Counted from the stretch's first letter, positions 1-7,491 are shown. The stretch is DNA of 16,275 bases from Kaiparowitsia sp041742695 (GCA_041742695.1 JBGTOF010000187.1:1-16275); one strand, 5' to 3'. Made by a program: numbers and translations. Notes: generated by a model from the sequence alone, not told the origin.

Positions 1-464
1 GCACCCACTGCCCGCGCTACATGGCTGACCACTCGCAATACCCGCTCAGGAGGCACGGCCTGGGTTTGCGTCGCAATATATTCAAAAGCATAGGCCAGCA
101 GCCCATCCCCGGCCAAAATGGCAATATCTTCGCCATAGACCTTATGGTTTGTGGGCTTGCCTCGCCGAACGTCGTCATTATCCATTGCCGGCAGATCATC
201 ATGAATCAGCGACATGGTGTGGATCATTTCTAGGGCGCAGGCCGTGGGCATCGCCATCTCCACGGTGCCGCCCAGCAGGTTGCAGGTCGCAAGGCAAAGA
301 ATAGGGCGCAGCCGCTTGCCGCCCGCCATCAGCGAGTAGCGCATCGCTTCATAGATGGTGGGGGGATATTCCACCGTGACCGACTGATCTAAAGCAGCTT
401 CAACTAATTGCTGTTGCTGCCGCAGATAAACCGACAAATTGAAGGTGGCGGCGGTAGACGTCAT
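1..464 (-). CDS. crtE: Geranylgeranyl diphosphate synthase, 5' part (3' end outside window)
   Basis: Trans-prenyltransferase that condenses isopentenyl diphosphate with allylic diphosphates to make C20 geranylgeranyl diphosphate, the precursor of carotenoids and of the phytyl chains of chlorophyll and tocopherol. About 154 N-terminal residues are visible. The IPP-binding GGKRLRP is at residues 48-54. The first Asp-rich motif, in LIHDDLPAMDND, is at residues 86-97 and binds the Mg-diphosphate. GKPTNHKVYGEDIAILAGD follows at 102-120. The second Asp-rich motif lies beyond the window edge. The ATG at 464 gives the start MTSTAATFNLSVYL, which fits the family. An in-frame ATG at 494 would add ten residues, and neither start has a clear Shine-Dalgarno. 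The gene lies about 180 bases downstream of folD on the same strand and could be co-transcribed with it. The identification is secure; only the start is uncertain. Confidence 0.95.
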   Translation of the reverse strand, partial: MTSTAATFNLSVYLRQQQQLVEAALDQSVTVEYPPTIYEAMRYSLMAGGKRLRPILCLATCNLLGGTVEMAMPTACALEMIHTMSLIHDDLPAMDNDDVRRGKPTNHKVYGEDIAILAGDGLLAYAFEYIATQTQAVPPERVLRVVSHVARAVG

Positions 465-646
465 GGAACCGGTAGGATCGTGCAAACTTTCCATGCTATT
501 ACTGGGCTAACCCGATCGCCCTTAACTTTATCGCGGAATGGGGCACTTCGACGGGGCTATTTTTAGGGTTCAGCCCTGAGAAGTGAAGGATTTTTAGTTT
601 GACCAATGGCATCCCAGAGACTGGCGGGGTTGAGCCTGCCCTGAGT

Positions 647-1531
647 TTAGTTGGGCTCTCGCTCCAGCAAACGGCGGCGATAGCTCCATACGGTGTTGTA
701 AAGCAGCATCGTCACAGTCATCGGGCCAATGCCGCCCGGGACGGGCGTAATCCATGAAGCCGTTGCCGCTACTGCATCGTAGTCTACATCTCCCACCAGG
801 CGACTGCCGTTCTCACTGTCTATGCGGTTGATGCCAACATCTACCACGACGGCTCCGGGCTTCACCATGTCGGCGGTGATAAACCCTGGCTTGCCAATGG
901 CAGCCACTAGCACATCAGCCTGGTGGGTCACGGCGGCGAGATCTGTGGTGCGGGAATGGGCGATCGCCACCGTTGCATTTTTTTCAACCAGCATTAGCGC
1001 CACGGGCTTGCCCACCAAGATGCTGCGCCCCACCACCACCGCCTGCTTACCGGCGAGGGGAATCTGATGAGCCGCCAGCAGATGCATCACGCCAGCGGGC
1101 GTACAGCTCCGCAATCCGGGCTCGCCTCGCACCAGTCGTCCTAAATTGACCGGGTGCAGCCCATCAGCATCTTTGTCAGGATGAATGTGATTGAGCAGCG
1201 CGACCGAATCTAAATGTGACGGCAGGGGCAACTGCACCAAAATGCCGTCTACCCGATCATCCTGATTCAACTCGCTAATCACCTGCATCAGCGTCTCTTG
1301 CGCCACATCAACCGGAAAATGCGTGCCAAAAGAGGCAATCCCCGCGCGCTCGCAGGCTCGCTCTTTGTTTCGCACATAGGCCGCACTCGCGGGATTGTCG
1401 CCCACCATCAACACGGCCAATCCGGGTGCTCGGTGTCCCTGGTTCACCCAGCCCGCAACCTCCTGCGCCAATTCTGCCTGCATGGTCTGCGCCAGCGCCT
1501 TGCCGTCCAAAATCTCTGCCCTGTTGGTCAT
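647..1531 (-). CDS. folD: Bifunctional methylenetetrahydrofolate dehydrogenase / methenyltetrahydrofolate cyclohydrolase
   Basis: Cytosolic enzyme interconverting 5,10-methylene-, 5,10-methenyl- and 10-formyl-tetrahydrofolate with NADP, supplying one-carbon units for purines and formyl-Met-tRNA. The protein is 294 aa, a normal FolD length. Visible motifs are VGDNPASAAYVRNKERAC (residues 43-60, with the conserved Tyr52 and Lys56 of the active site), the ILVQLPLP loop, PDKDADGLHPVNLGRL, the Rossmann motif VVVGRSILVGKPVA, VDVGINR, and the C-terminal TPVPGGIGPMTVTML. The ATG at 1531 is preferred because a GAGG lies ten bases upstream and MTNRAEILDGKALA is the family start. A GTG at 1540 would add three residues. 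It precedes crtE on the same strand. Confidence 0.97.
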   Translation of the reverse strand: MTNRAEILDGKALAQTMQAELAQEVAGWVNQGHRAPGLAVLMVGDNPASAAYVRNKERACERAGIASFGTHFPVDVAQETLMQVISELNQDDRVDGILVQLPLPSHLDSVALLNHIHPDKDADGLHPVNLGRLVRGEPGLRSCTPAGVMHLLAAHQIPLAGKQAVVVGRSILVGKPVALMLVEKNATVAIAHSRTTDLAAVTHQADVLVAAIGKPGFITADMVKPGAVVVDVGINRIDSENGSRLVGDVDYDAVAATASWITPVPGGIGPMTVTMLLYNTVWSYRRRLLEREPN

Positions 1532-1920
1532 TAATCGCACACCTCATCACATTGGGGGACTCATGCAGCAGCATACACATAAGCCTATCCCTTCGGTATA
1601 GCCTCCCTATTCCGACTTATGGCGAAAACTCGCCAAATTTACAAAAAATCATGCACTCTGGGCAGCACCTGGGACGGGTCGTGACCTAAGTTTCCAAGAT
1701 TAGAAGCCTCCAATACTAGAAGAAGGAGGGTGAAAAGAAACAACGCTAGCGAACTGATGTCTAGCCAACCAAATACTGTGGAATCTATGCGTGAAATCTA
1801 TGTAATGGTGGGGAACTGACGCAGCCTGAATTTCACTGCATTGTATCCATCAATTAACGCTGCAAGCGCTTACCATATAAAGAATTCGTGAGGGTGTAGT
1901 TCACCTGTTCCCACCTGCCG
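1532..1920. other. Intergenic region between divergent folD and hypothetical gene
   Basis: This 389-base spacer must hold the divergent promoters for folD (minus) and the gene at 1921 (plus). A purine-rich stretch with AAGGAGGG at 1723-1730 looks like a ribosome-binding site. The only frame behind it is a short one, with a GTG at 1730 (too close) or an ATG at 1757, ending in TGA at about 1817-1819. I do not call it a gene. No RNA gene or hairpin stands out. Confidence 0.5.
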
Positions 1921-2373
1921 ATGAGCAAGTTTCCCGCCAGAAAACCGAGCCGCACACCCAAGCCCTCAACTCGCCGGATGAGAAGACGGCGATCGCCCTT
2001 TATCTGGCTTTTCTGGCTGGCGGTGCTCTGTGTATTTTTAAGCTTGGTGCTGACCTCGCCGCTGCGGCTGTTGGCGCTCACGGCAATGCGGCAACCCCTA
2101 ACCGTGCAAGATGTTGTGCAAACATCGCTGCTAGTTGATCAGGAGGTATATCTGCAAGGTCAAGTGGGCGATCGCGCCCCTCTGCTCACCGGGCAGGTGT
2201 ATGAATTGAGAGATGCAACGGGAATACTCTGGATTCTATCTCCTCAGGCGACCCTACAAACTGGGGAGCAGGTCACAATTAGGGGTAAGGTTCGACGAGA
2301 GTCGTTTACCATCGAAGACCAGCAGATGACTGAGATTTATATAGAAGAACTGCGTGTGCTGGGTAGTCCTTAA
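1921..2373 (+). CDS. Membrane-anchored hypothetical protein with OB-fold-like C-terminal domain
   Basis: No named family is recognised. The 150-aa protein has three parts. A strongly basic N-terminus (residues 1-25, rich in Arg, Lys and Pro) is followed by one hydrophobic segment, about residues 26-54. A soluble domain (60-148) is rich in beta strands. Its pattern VYLQGQVG, VYELRDATGILWI, GEQVTIRGKV, EIYIEELRVLG resembles the OB-fold of tRNA-anti-like or DUF4131-type domains. The positive-inside rule predicts that the basic N-terminus is cytoplasmic and the OB domain is on the lumenal or periplasmic side. The coding sequence contains two HIP1 sites (1989 and 2169). The start ATG has no clear Shine-Dalgarno. 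It lies about 150 bases upstream of the Dda-like helicase on the same strand, but no functional link can be claimed. Confidence 0.75.
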   Translation: MSKFPARKPSRTPKPSTRRMRRRRSPFIWLFWLAVLCVFLSLVLTSPLRLLALTAMRQPLTVQDVVQTSLLVDQEVYLQGQVGDRAPLLTGQVYELRDATGILWILSPQATLQTGEQVTIRGKVRRESFTIEDQQMTEIYIEELRVLGSP

Positions 2374-2527
2374 CAGGTCATGATTTTAAGACCACTATTT
2401 AAGTGATGTGGGTGATGATAGAACCTGGGCGATCGCCCTCGTTTGGCTAACGATTCCGCCACCTGCACGTAACAGCGCTACGCTGAAGTCCTAAATTCCA
2501 AATCTTTAACGTTAAATCCTTCATCCC

Positions 2528-3844
2528 TTGTCCTCTATCTCCCACCGCCGCTCTCTTGCCGATGTGCTGCCGGGCATTCGCCTCAACCGGCAGCAGCGTA
2601 AGGCGCTGCGCGAGCTAGAGGCGTTTACCCAGAGCCGCGACAAGCTTTATTTGCTCACGGGCTATGCCGGGACGGGCAAAACCACCCTGCTGCAAGCGCT
2701 GCTCAAACGGATGCGCGCCGAGGGCGACAACCGCAAAATTGTGTTTACGGCCTTTAGCAATAAGGCGACCAAGGTGTTGGAAAATATGGCCACGCAGTGG
2801 GAGCTCAACACAGACTGCATGACCTGTTGCAAACTGCTGGGGCTAAAGCCTGATATTGACACCACATCGGGCAAGCAAGTGTTTCGTTCTGATCCCAAGA
2901 GCGAAACTCATATTCATCGCTATCAGCTCGTGGTGGTTGATGAAGCGTCGATGATCAACGCAGAGCTGTGGAATTTGCTGGCAAGCTCGGTGATGGATCT
3001 ACTGTCCTCGACGCAGCTGCTGTTCGTGGGAGATGTGGCGCAACTGCCCCCCGTTGGCGAATCCCAGTCACGCGTGTTTCAGGAGATCGGCGATCGCTCC
3101 GATCTCACAGAGGTGGTGCGCTATGGTGGGGCGATCGCCCTGTTGGCTGAGTCGATTCGCAACAATCTAGAGTCGGCCTACCTTCCCCCGTTTCGTGCGG
3201 ATGTCAATGGCGATCGCACCGAAGGCGTGCTTACCCCCACCCGTTCAGAGTGGGAAAAGCTGTTGGTTCGGGCCTTTCAAAGCGACACGTATCGCGCCGA
3301 CCCCGACTATGTGCGCGCCCTAGCTTACACCAACCGCCGCGTAGATGCCCTCAACCACATCATCCGCACAGCCATCTATGGCGAAGGCACGCCCCGCTTT
3401 ATGGAAGGAGAACGGCTCGTGGCTAATAGCCCCTGCATGGCAGGCGACATGCTGCTGATGCAAACCTCTGCCGAGTGTGAAGTGCTCAACATCACCCACA
3501 CTACCTTTGGTCCCTGGCAAGTCTGGGCGTTGCAGGTGTTTACAGACGACGGCTACCCCCGCACCGTCAACGTGCTGCACGAGGCCAGCCAAGCAGACTA
3601 TGCCAAGCTGCTCAAGCTCTACGCCGAAGAAAAGCGCTGGCAAGAATTTTGGGATCTCAAATCCCTGTTTGCCAACCTCAGCTATGCCTACTGCCTAACC
3701 ATCCATAAATCTCAAGGATCCACATTTCAAAACGTATTTGTGGACGTGCCCAACGCCTTGATCAACCGCAACATCCGGGAGCGGAATCAGCTGCTGTATG
3801 TAGCCATTACCCGCTCGGCTAAGCGTCTATTTGTCTATGCATAA
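2528..3844 (+). CDS. Dda-like SF1B DNA helicase (AAA / RecD-Pif1 superfamily)
   Basis: ATP-dependent 5'-3' DNA helicase of superfamily 1B. All core motifs are visible in 438 aa: Q-like LNRQQRKAL (19-27), Walker A GYAGTGKTT (45-53), Walker B VVVDEAS (135-141), motif III GDVAQLPPVGE (168-178), motif IV-like YTNRRVDALNHIIR (267-280), motif V TIHKSQGSTF (391-400) and motif VI LLYVAITRS (422-430). From memory, the length and the block WQEFWDLKSLF (371-381) just before motif V match phage T4 Dda (439 aa, with WSDFWDAKSQF at this place). It is therefore closer to Dda than to RecD or Pif1. The only start near the frame opening is TTG at 2528; the reading frame opens at 2516. A GTG at 2564 would remove 12 residues. 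Likely roles are replication-fork repair or R-loop/protein displacement (inference). No phage genes are nearby. Confidence 0.9.
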   Translation: MSSISHRRSLADVLPGIRLNRQQRKALRELEAFTQSRDKLYLLTGYAGTGKTTLLQALLKRMRAEGDNRKIVFTAFSNKATKVLENMATQWELNTDCMTCCKLLGLKPDIDTTSGKQVFRSDPKSETHIHRYQLVVVDEASMINAELWNLLASSVMDLLSSTQLLFVGDVAQLPPVGESQSRVFQEIGDRSDLTEVVRYGGAIALLAESIRNNLESAYLPPFRADVNGDRTEGVLTPTRSEWEKLLVRAFQSDTYRADPDYVRALAYTNRRVDALNHIIRTAIYGEGTPRFMEGERLVANSPCMAGDMLLMQTSAECEVLNITHTTFGPWQVWALQVFTDDGYPRTVNVLHEASQADYAKLLKLYAEEKRWQEFWDLKSLFANLSYAYCLTIHKSQGSTFQNVFVDVPNALINRNIRERNQLLYVAITRSAKRLFVYA

Positions 3845-4003
3845 ATGAGATACGTGAGATGAGATACATAAGATCTGGTGCTGTTCTCTAAGCCGTCAGC
3901 AAGACATCGGTATGATGGTAGGTAGGCGGCATTTGTTCTATGCATTCCCCACCTGATGGGTTTCAGCGCCACACCCGTCCCCTCCTTCACCCCCTGCCGA
4001 TCC

Positions 4004-5335
4004 ATGCTCGTTCACTTCAACATTCTGCGACAGACTGCCGAAACCGCACCCCATAGTCACACCTATTCACTAGAGGTAGAGCCCAGCAGCACCATCCTAG
4101 ATTGCCTCAACCGCATCAAGTGGGAGCAAGACGGCACCCTCGCATTTCGCAAAAACTGCCGCAACACCATCTGTGGCAGTTGCTCAATGCGGATTAATGG
4201 GCGATCGGCGTTGGCTTGCAAAGAAAATGTAGGTCAGGAATTGGCGCGGTTGCAGGGAATTCAGGCGTTCTCTTCTGAGAGCAGCGAACCCCATCATGGC
4301 ACTCAATCGCCTGAAACCGATATTCCAACCTTTACGATAGCGCCAATGGGCAACATGCCCGTGATCAAGGATTTAGTGGTGGATATGCAGCCCTTTTGGG
4401 ACAACCTTGAGGCAGTTGATCCCTATGTCAGCACTGAGGCGCGGCAGGTGCCAGAACGCGAGTTCTTGCAAACGCCGGAGGAGCGCGATCGCCTCAATCA
4501 AACCGGCAACTGTATCCTCTGCGGCGCTTGCTATTCGGAATGCAATGCGCGGGAAACCAACCCCGAGTTTGTGGGGCCTCATGCTCTAGCGAAAGCATGG
4601 CGCATGGTGGCAGACTCGCGAGACGATCGCACCGCTGAGCGATTGAGCCAGTACAACGATACCAGCGGAGTTTGGGGTTGCACCCGCTGCTACTACTGCA
4701 ACTCCGTGTGTCCGATGGAGGTAGCCCCGATGGATCAAATCGGGTACATAAAGCAGACTATTCTGGCTACCCATGATGACCAAGCCAGTCGCGCCATCCG
4801 ACACCGCAAAGTGATGGTAGACATGGTGAAAACAGGCGGGTGGATCGATGAGCGTCAGTTTGGGTTCAAGGTCGTGGGCAATTCGCTACGGGATATCCGC
4901 GGCCTTGCGAGCTTAGTGCCGCTGGGGTTGCGACTGCTGGCGCGGGGCAAGCTGCCCATGACCTTTGAACCCTCTGAAGGGACATCAGAAGTGCGATCGC
5001 TCATTCATGCAGTTCAAGCTTTAGAATCAAAATCGCAAGCGTCGCCTCCGCCTGGGCCTCCCGCTGAAAGGCAGACTCAAGCAAATTCCTCTACGTCTGC
5101 TGCAAGTTCTACCCCGTCAAATTTATCTTGGGTTCCTGCTATGCCTTCCGAAGACTCTGTATCCTCACCCTCTGTAGCCCCCGTCACGACTCCGGTGGAG
5201 CCAAGCCCCGCTTTTGGCTGGACAGCTTATGCAGAGCAAATCAACGGTCGATTTGCCATGATTGGGTTTGTGTCGCTGCTGCTGCTAGAGCTGTTTACTC
5301 GGCAAGATTTCTTTACCTGGCTGGGATGGCGTTAA
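4004..5335 (+). CDS. sdhB: Succinate dehydrogenase iron-sulfur subunit fused to a C-terminal Hlip (chlorophyll-binding) helix
   Basis: Electron-transfer subunit of succinate:quinone reductase, which in cyanobacteria feeds the plastoquinone pool. The 443-aa protein reads as follows. The [2Fe-2S] ferredoxin domain has Cys52, 57, 60 and 72. CxxCxxCxxxC at 170-180 and CTRCYYCNSVCP at 226-237 supply the other two clusters. A variable soluble tail follows. Residues about 340-402 form a Ser/Pro-rich linker. The last 39 residues start GWTAYAEQINGRFAMIGF, the signature of Hlip/CAB one-helix proteins, and end in a hydrophobic helix plus TWLGWR. The linker and Hlip are in one uninterrupted frame. Cys229 is an extra cysteine, as in type-E enzymes. 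The ATG at 4004 (MLVHFNILRQ) matches known SdhB starts; an in-frame ATG at 3956 would add 16 unlike residues. No sdhA is nearby, which is usual in cyanobacteria. Confidence 0.95.
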   Translation: MLVHFNILRQTAETAPHSHTYSLEVEPSSTILDCLNRIKWEQDGTLAFRKNCRNTICGSCSMRINGRSALACKENVGQELARLQGIQAFSSESSEPHHGTQSPETDIPTFTIAPMGNMPVIKDLVVDMQPFWDNLEAVDPYVSTEARQVPEREFLQTPEERDRLNQTGNCILCGACYSECNARETNPEFVGPHALAKAWRMVADSRDDRTAERLSQYNDTSGVWGCTRCYYCNSVCPMEVAPMDQIGYIKQTILATHDDQASRAIRHRKVMVDMVKTGGWIDERQFGFKVVGNSLRDIRGLASLVPLGLRLLARGKLPMTFEPSEGTSEVRSLIHAVQALESKSQASPPPGPPAERQTQANSSTSAASSTPSNLSWVPAMPSEDSVSSPSVAPVTTPVEPSPAFGWTAYAEQINGRFAMIGFVSLLLLELFTRQDFFTWLGWR

Positions 5336-5426
5336 AACAGCAAGTCCACAGTGCGAGTCTCTGCAAACAAAGCTTGCTCTTGAGAACTGGATAGAGCACC
5401 TTACCCCATTTAGCATTGACCTCAAA

Positions 5427-5473
5427 AAGCCCTTAATGGGCCGCACGCGTCGCGTACGGCCCATTAAGGGCTT
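5427..5473. terminator. Strong hairpin between convergent sdhB and sigF, probable terminator
   Basis: AAGCCCTTAATGGGCCG (5427-5443) is perfectly complementary to 5457-5473, giving a 17-bp stem. One mismatch (C5444/A5456) is followed by ACGC/GCGT pairing inside. On the minus strand the stem is followed by TTTTGAG, which suits termination of sigF; on the plus strand the following TGAGTATATTTA is weaker. The position between two convergent stop codons supports a bidirectional terminator. Confidence 0.8.
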
Positions 5474-5487
5474 GAGTATATTTAGGG

Positions 5488-6249
5488 CTAGTTTAAGGAT
5501 TTCTTCAAGAGTTGAAGGCCTTTTTTAACCCGACGGGATACAGTGACAGCGCTGATGCCCAGCCGCTCTGCAGTTTCTTTTTGGGTCAGGTCATATAAAA
5601 ACACAAACTCTAGAACCTCTCGGGTTCGCGTTTCGAGTTGGACAAGCGCTTGCTGGAGACGAATCTGGTCTTCTTGGGCGAGCTGAAAGCTGCGGTACTG
5701 AGGATCGGGAAGAAGATCGCCCAAGGTGGAGCAGTCTTCCTCATCTCTCAGTGGTGCATCTAGGCTCAGCGGAGAGCGGTTGCGGTAGGCCAGTGTGATT
5801 TCTTGCCATTCGTGTAGGGGAATTTGCAAACCAGCCGCCACTTCTGCGTCTGTTGGGGGGCGATTGAGAGATGCTTGCAACTCTTTAGAAATAGCAGAGG
5901 CCTGATGCTGAATGGCCTGCCATCGGCGGGGAATCCGCACGGGGGAACCCTTGTCGCGTAGATAGTGTTGAATTTCGCCACGAATGTAGGGAATAGCAAA
6001 CGAGCTAAAGGCATGCCCTTTTGACATGTCAAACCGCTCAATAGCGCGGATTAAGCCGAGGCTGCCCACTTGGAGCAGGTCGTCAAAGCTTTCGGTGCAT
6101 TGATTAACCCAGTGATGTGCTTCCTTCCGCACTAGGCCAATGTTAAGGCTGACCAAGCGATTGCGAAGCTCTAAGCTTGGATTGTCCTGATAGGCTCGCA
6201 AAAGTTGTAGGGATGTATTCTTTAGTTCGCTGTCAATCAAGATAGCCAT
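5488..6249 (-). CDS. sigF: RNA polymerase sigma factor, SigF type (group 3)
   Basis: Alternative sigma factor. From memory it closely resembles Synechocystis SigF, which controls type IV pilus and phototactic motility genes and takes part in stress responses. The 253-aa protein has region 2 (about 30-100: NRLVSLNIGLVRKEAH, then FDDLLQVGSLGLIRAIERFD and HAFSSFAIPYIRGEIQHYLR), region 3 (about 105-160: IPRRWQAIQHQA) and region 4 (about 196-250), whose helix-turn-helix is LTQKETAERLGISAVTVSRR. The ATG at 6249 gives MAILIDSELKNTSLQLL, matching the family start. The frame runs 26 residues further upstream to an ATG at 6327, but that extension is Cys/Arg-rich and unlike the family. No partner anti-sigma gene is adjacent. 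A hairpin follows the stop codon. Confidence 0.93.
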   Translation of the reverse strand: MAILIDSELKNTSLQLLRAYQDNPSLELRNRLVSLNIGLVRKEAHHWVNQCTESFDDLLQVGSLGLIRAIERFDMSKGHAFSSFAIPYIRGEIQHYLRDKGSPVRIPRRWQAIQHQASAISKELQASLNRPPTDAEVAAGLQIPLHEWQEITLAYRNRSPLSLDAPLRDEEDCSTLGDLLPDPQYRSFQLAQEDQIRLQQALVQLETRTREVLEFVFLYDLTQKETAERLGISAVTVSRRVKKGLQLLKKSLN

Positions 6250-6768
6250 GACGATGTCCAGGTTGCGACGGTAGAAGACCATAACGGTTTGTCGGATGCA
6301 TGTCTGCGATCGCCCTCGGCATATCAAGCATCAATATGCGTTGGCTGCCAATGGCAGAGTGCGGCTCGACAAGTTTGGCCGGGCTGGGCCAGGCATAGAA
6401 TTAGATATGCCGTTTCAATGACTCAACCTAGCGACTGCTAAGGTGCACATCAAACTTATTTCTTCGGCCCCTATGCAACAACGGCAATTTTACTGAAGTG
6501 CAGCCCTTGAAGTTGGGTAGCTCAGCAAGATACGGAGTAGTTTTGAAGCAAGAATAATAGTTTTGCATAAAGCAGCTTCTTCAATTGCAATGCTTGGCTC
6601 AACTCGATCAAAGGCTTAAAAAAACACCGTCGTTAGGACAAGGGTAACCTCTAGGAAACGTATAAAATCACACAACAGGAAGACCACTGAACACACTAAG
6701 GGCAGGGAAGCAGGGTGGCCCAACGCCAGCCATCTGCACTCATAACCGCTGTTTAAGGCAACCTAAAT

Positions 6769-6885
6769 TTGACCTCAAATCAACATAGCTATGAGAATGC
6801 CATTGATTTGGAACGCTTGAAGAATCGTGCCGAGAAACTTCAAGGAAATGAGATAAACCCAGTTGATTTATCAAGAGAGAGTTAA
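6769..6885 (+). CDS. Possible small ORF, 38 aa (doubtful)
   Basis: Starting at TTG, the frame reads MTSNQHSYENAIDLERL, then a charged helical stretch rich in Glu, Lys and Asn, and ends VDLSRES before TAA. An AAGG lies ten bases before the TTG. The composition (no Cys or Trp, amphipathic, few rare residues) looks protein-like compared with the surrounding frames, which is the only support. It matches no family I know. It may instead be the remnant of a decayed gene or chance. Confidence 0.22.
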   Translation: MTSNQHSYENAIDLERLKNRAEKLQGNEINPVDLSRES

Positions 6886-6919
6886 GCCGTAGGAGCTGAC
6901 GCAACCCGTAGGATTAGGC

Positions 6920-6948
6920 GAGATAGGCTTGCCGGGAGGGCAAATCTC
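6920..6948. other. Bulged hairpin in the sigF/tonB spacer
   Basis: GAGAT (6920-6924) pairs with ATCTC (6944-6948), and TTGCC (6929-6933) pairs with GGCAA (6939-6943) around the loop GGGAG, with a 4-base bulge AGGC on one side. No T-run follows, so it is not a standard intrinsic terminator. It could be part of a small RNA or an mRNA leader. Confidence 0.4.
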
Positions 6949-7491
6949 TTCTCACTCCGCTCAGACGCGTTTGGACTGATTAGGTGCCCTTCTTCCTACC
7001 AAAGAAGAAGATAGAGGGTATTTAGGATGGATGCCACGGCGATCGCCCATCGTATTCCGATTCAGATTTTATCTAGTCTGGCCCAATTCCGAAAGGCTGC
7101 CGAGATTTCTCGATCGGGAGGGTAAGCCCGTGCAGCAGCGCTCAAGGAAACCAAAATAGTTTGTTAAGCCCTGTATCCACTGCTCTGAAGCGAATGGGGG
7201 CATGTCGAGTTTGTATAGAGCGAGAGGGTTTAAGGTAGAGGCGGGGCCGTAACATTGCGCAACGACTGAAGAAGAAAACTTTGCCGCAACTTCAATCCGT
7301 TGCAAAATCGGCAACTATGTTCTGACAACAGACGTCACCGCTTAGAGTAGGGTGACAGTGGTGATAGGGTCGTAGAGCATCTTAAAGTTTGATCTAAACT
7401 GGGGTATCGCGACTAAGCCGTGGGCCTTGGCCGCATCTTGCTCCCGACTCGCATCTCATCGCGATTTAACGTCTTGCCTTTCAGCGTGACC

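Larger units (their letters stand above)
6250..7491. other. Long non-coding stretch (about 1.2 kb) between divergent sigF and tonB-like genes
   Basis: No confident gene is seen. I looked for tRNA, tmRNA, SRP RNA and RNase P RNA core motifs by eye and found none convincing. Contents noted are a short frame at 6769-6885 (TTG start, 38 codons, preceded by AAGG at ten bases), a hairpin at 6920-6948, two copies of CCGTAGGA near 6887-6912, a HIP1 site at 7039, and small palindromes around 6330-6400. An open frame on the minus strand at 7069-7314 shows no recognisable domain. Promoters of sigF and of the gene at 7492 should lie at its two ends. Confidence 0.5.

Noticed and set aside
1723..1819. AAGGAGGG followed by a very short frame
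   Set aside because: The nearest ATG (1757) is about 28 bases from the purine box, and the GTG at 1730 is immediately adjacent to it. The peptide is about 20-30 residues with no family.
3956..4003. Upstream ATG as the start of sdhB
   Set aside because: The extra 16 residues are Pro/Ser-rich and unlike SdhB proteins, whereas MLVHFNILRQ at 4004 matches the family start.
6250..6327. 26-residue N-terminal extension of the sigma factor
   Set aside because: It is Cys/Arg-rich and unlike known SigF N-termini; MAILIDSELKNTSLQLL at 6249 is the natural start.
7069..7314. 81-codon minus-strand frame in the 1.2-kb gap
   Set aside because: No start signal and no recognisable domain; the composition toward its end looks random. 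A decayed gene fragment cannot be excluded.
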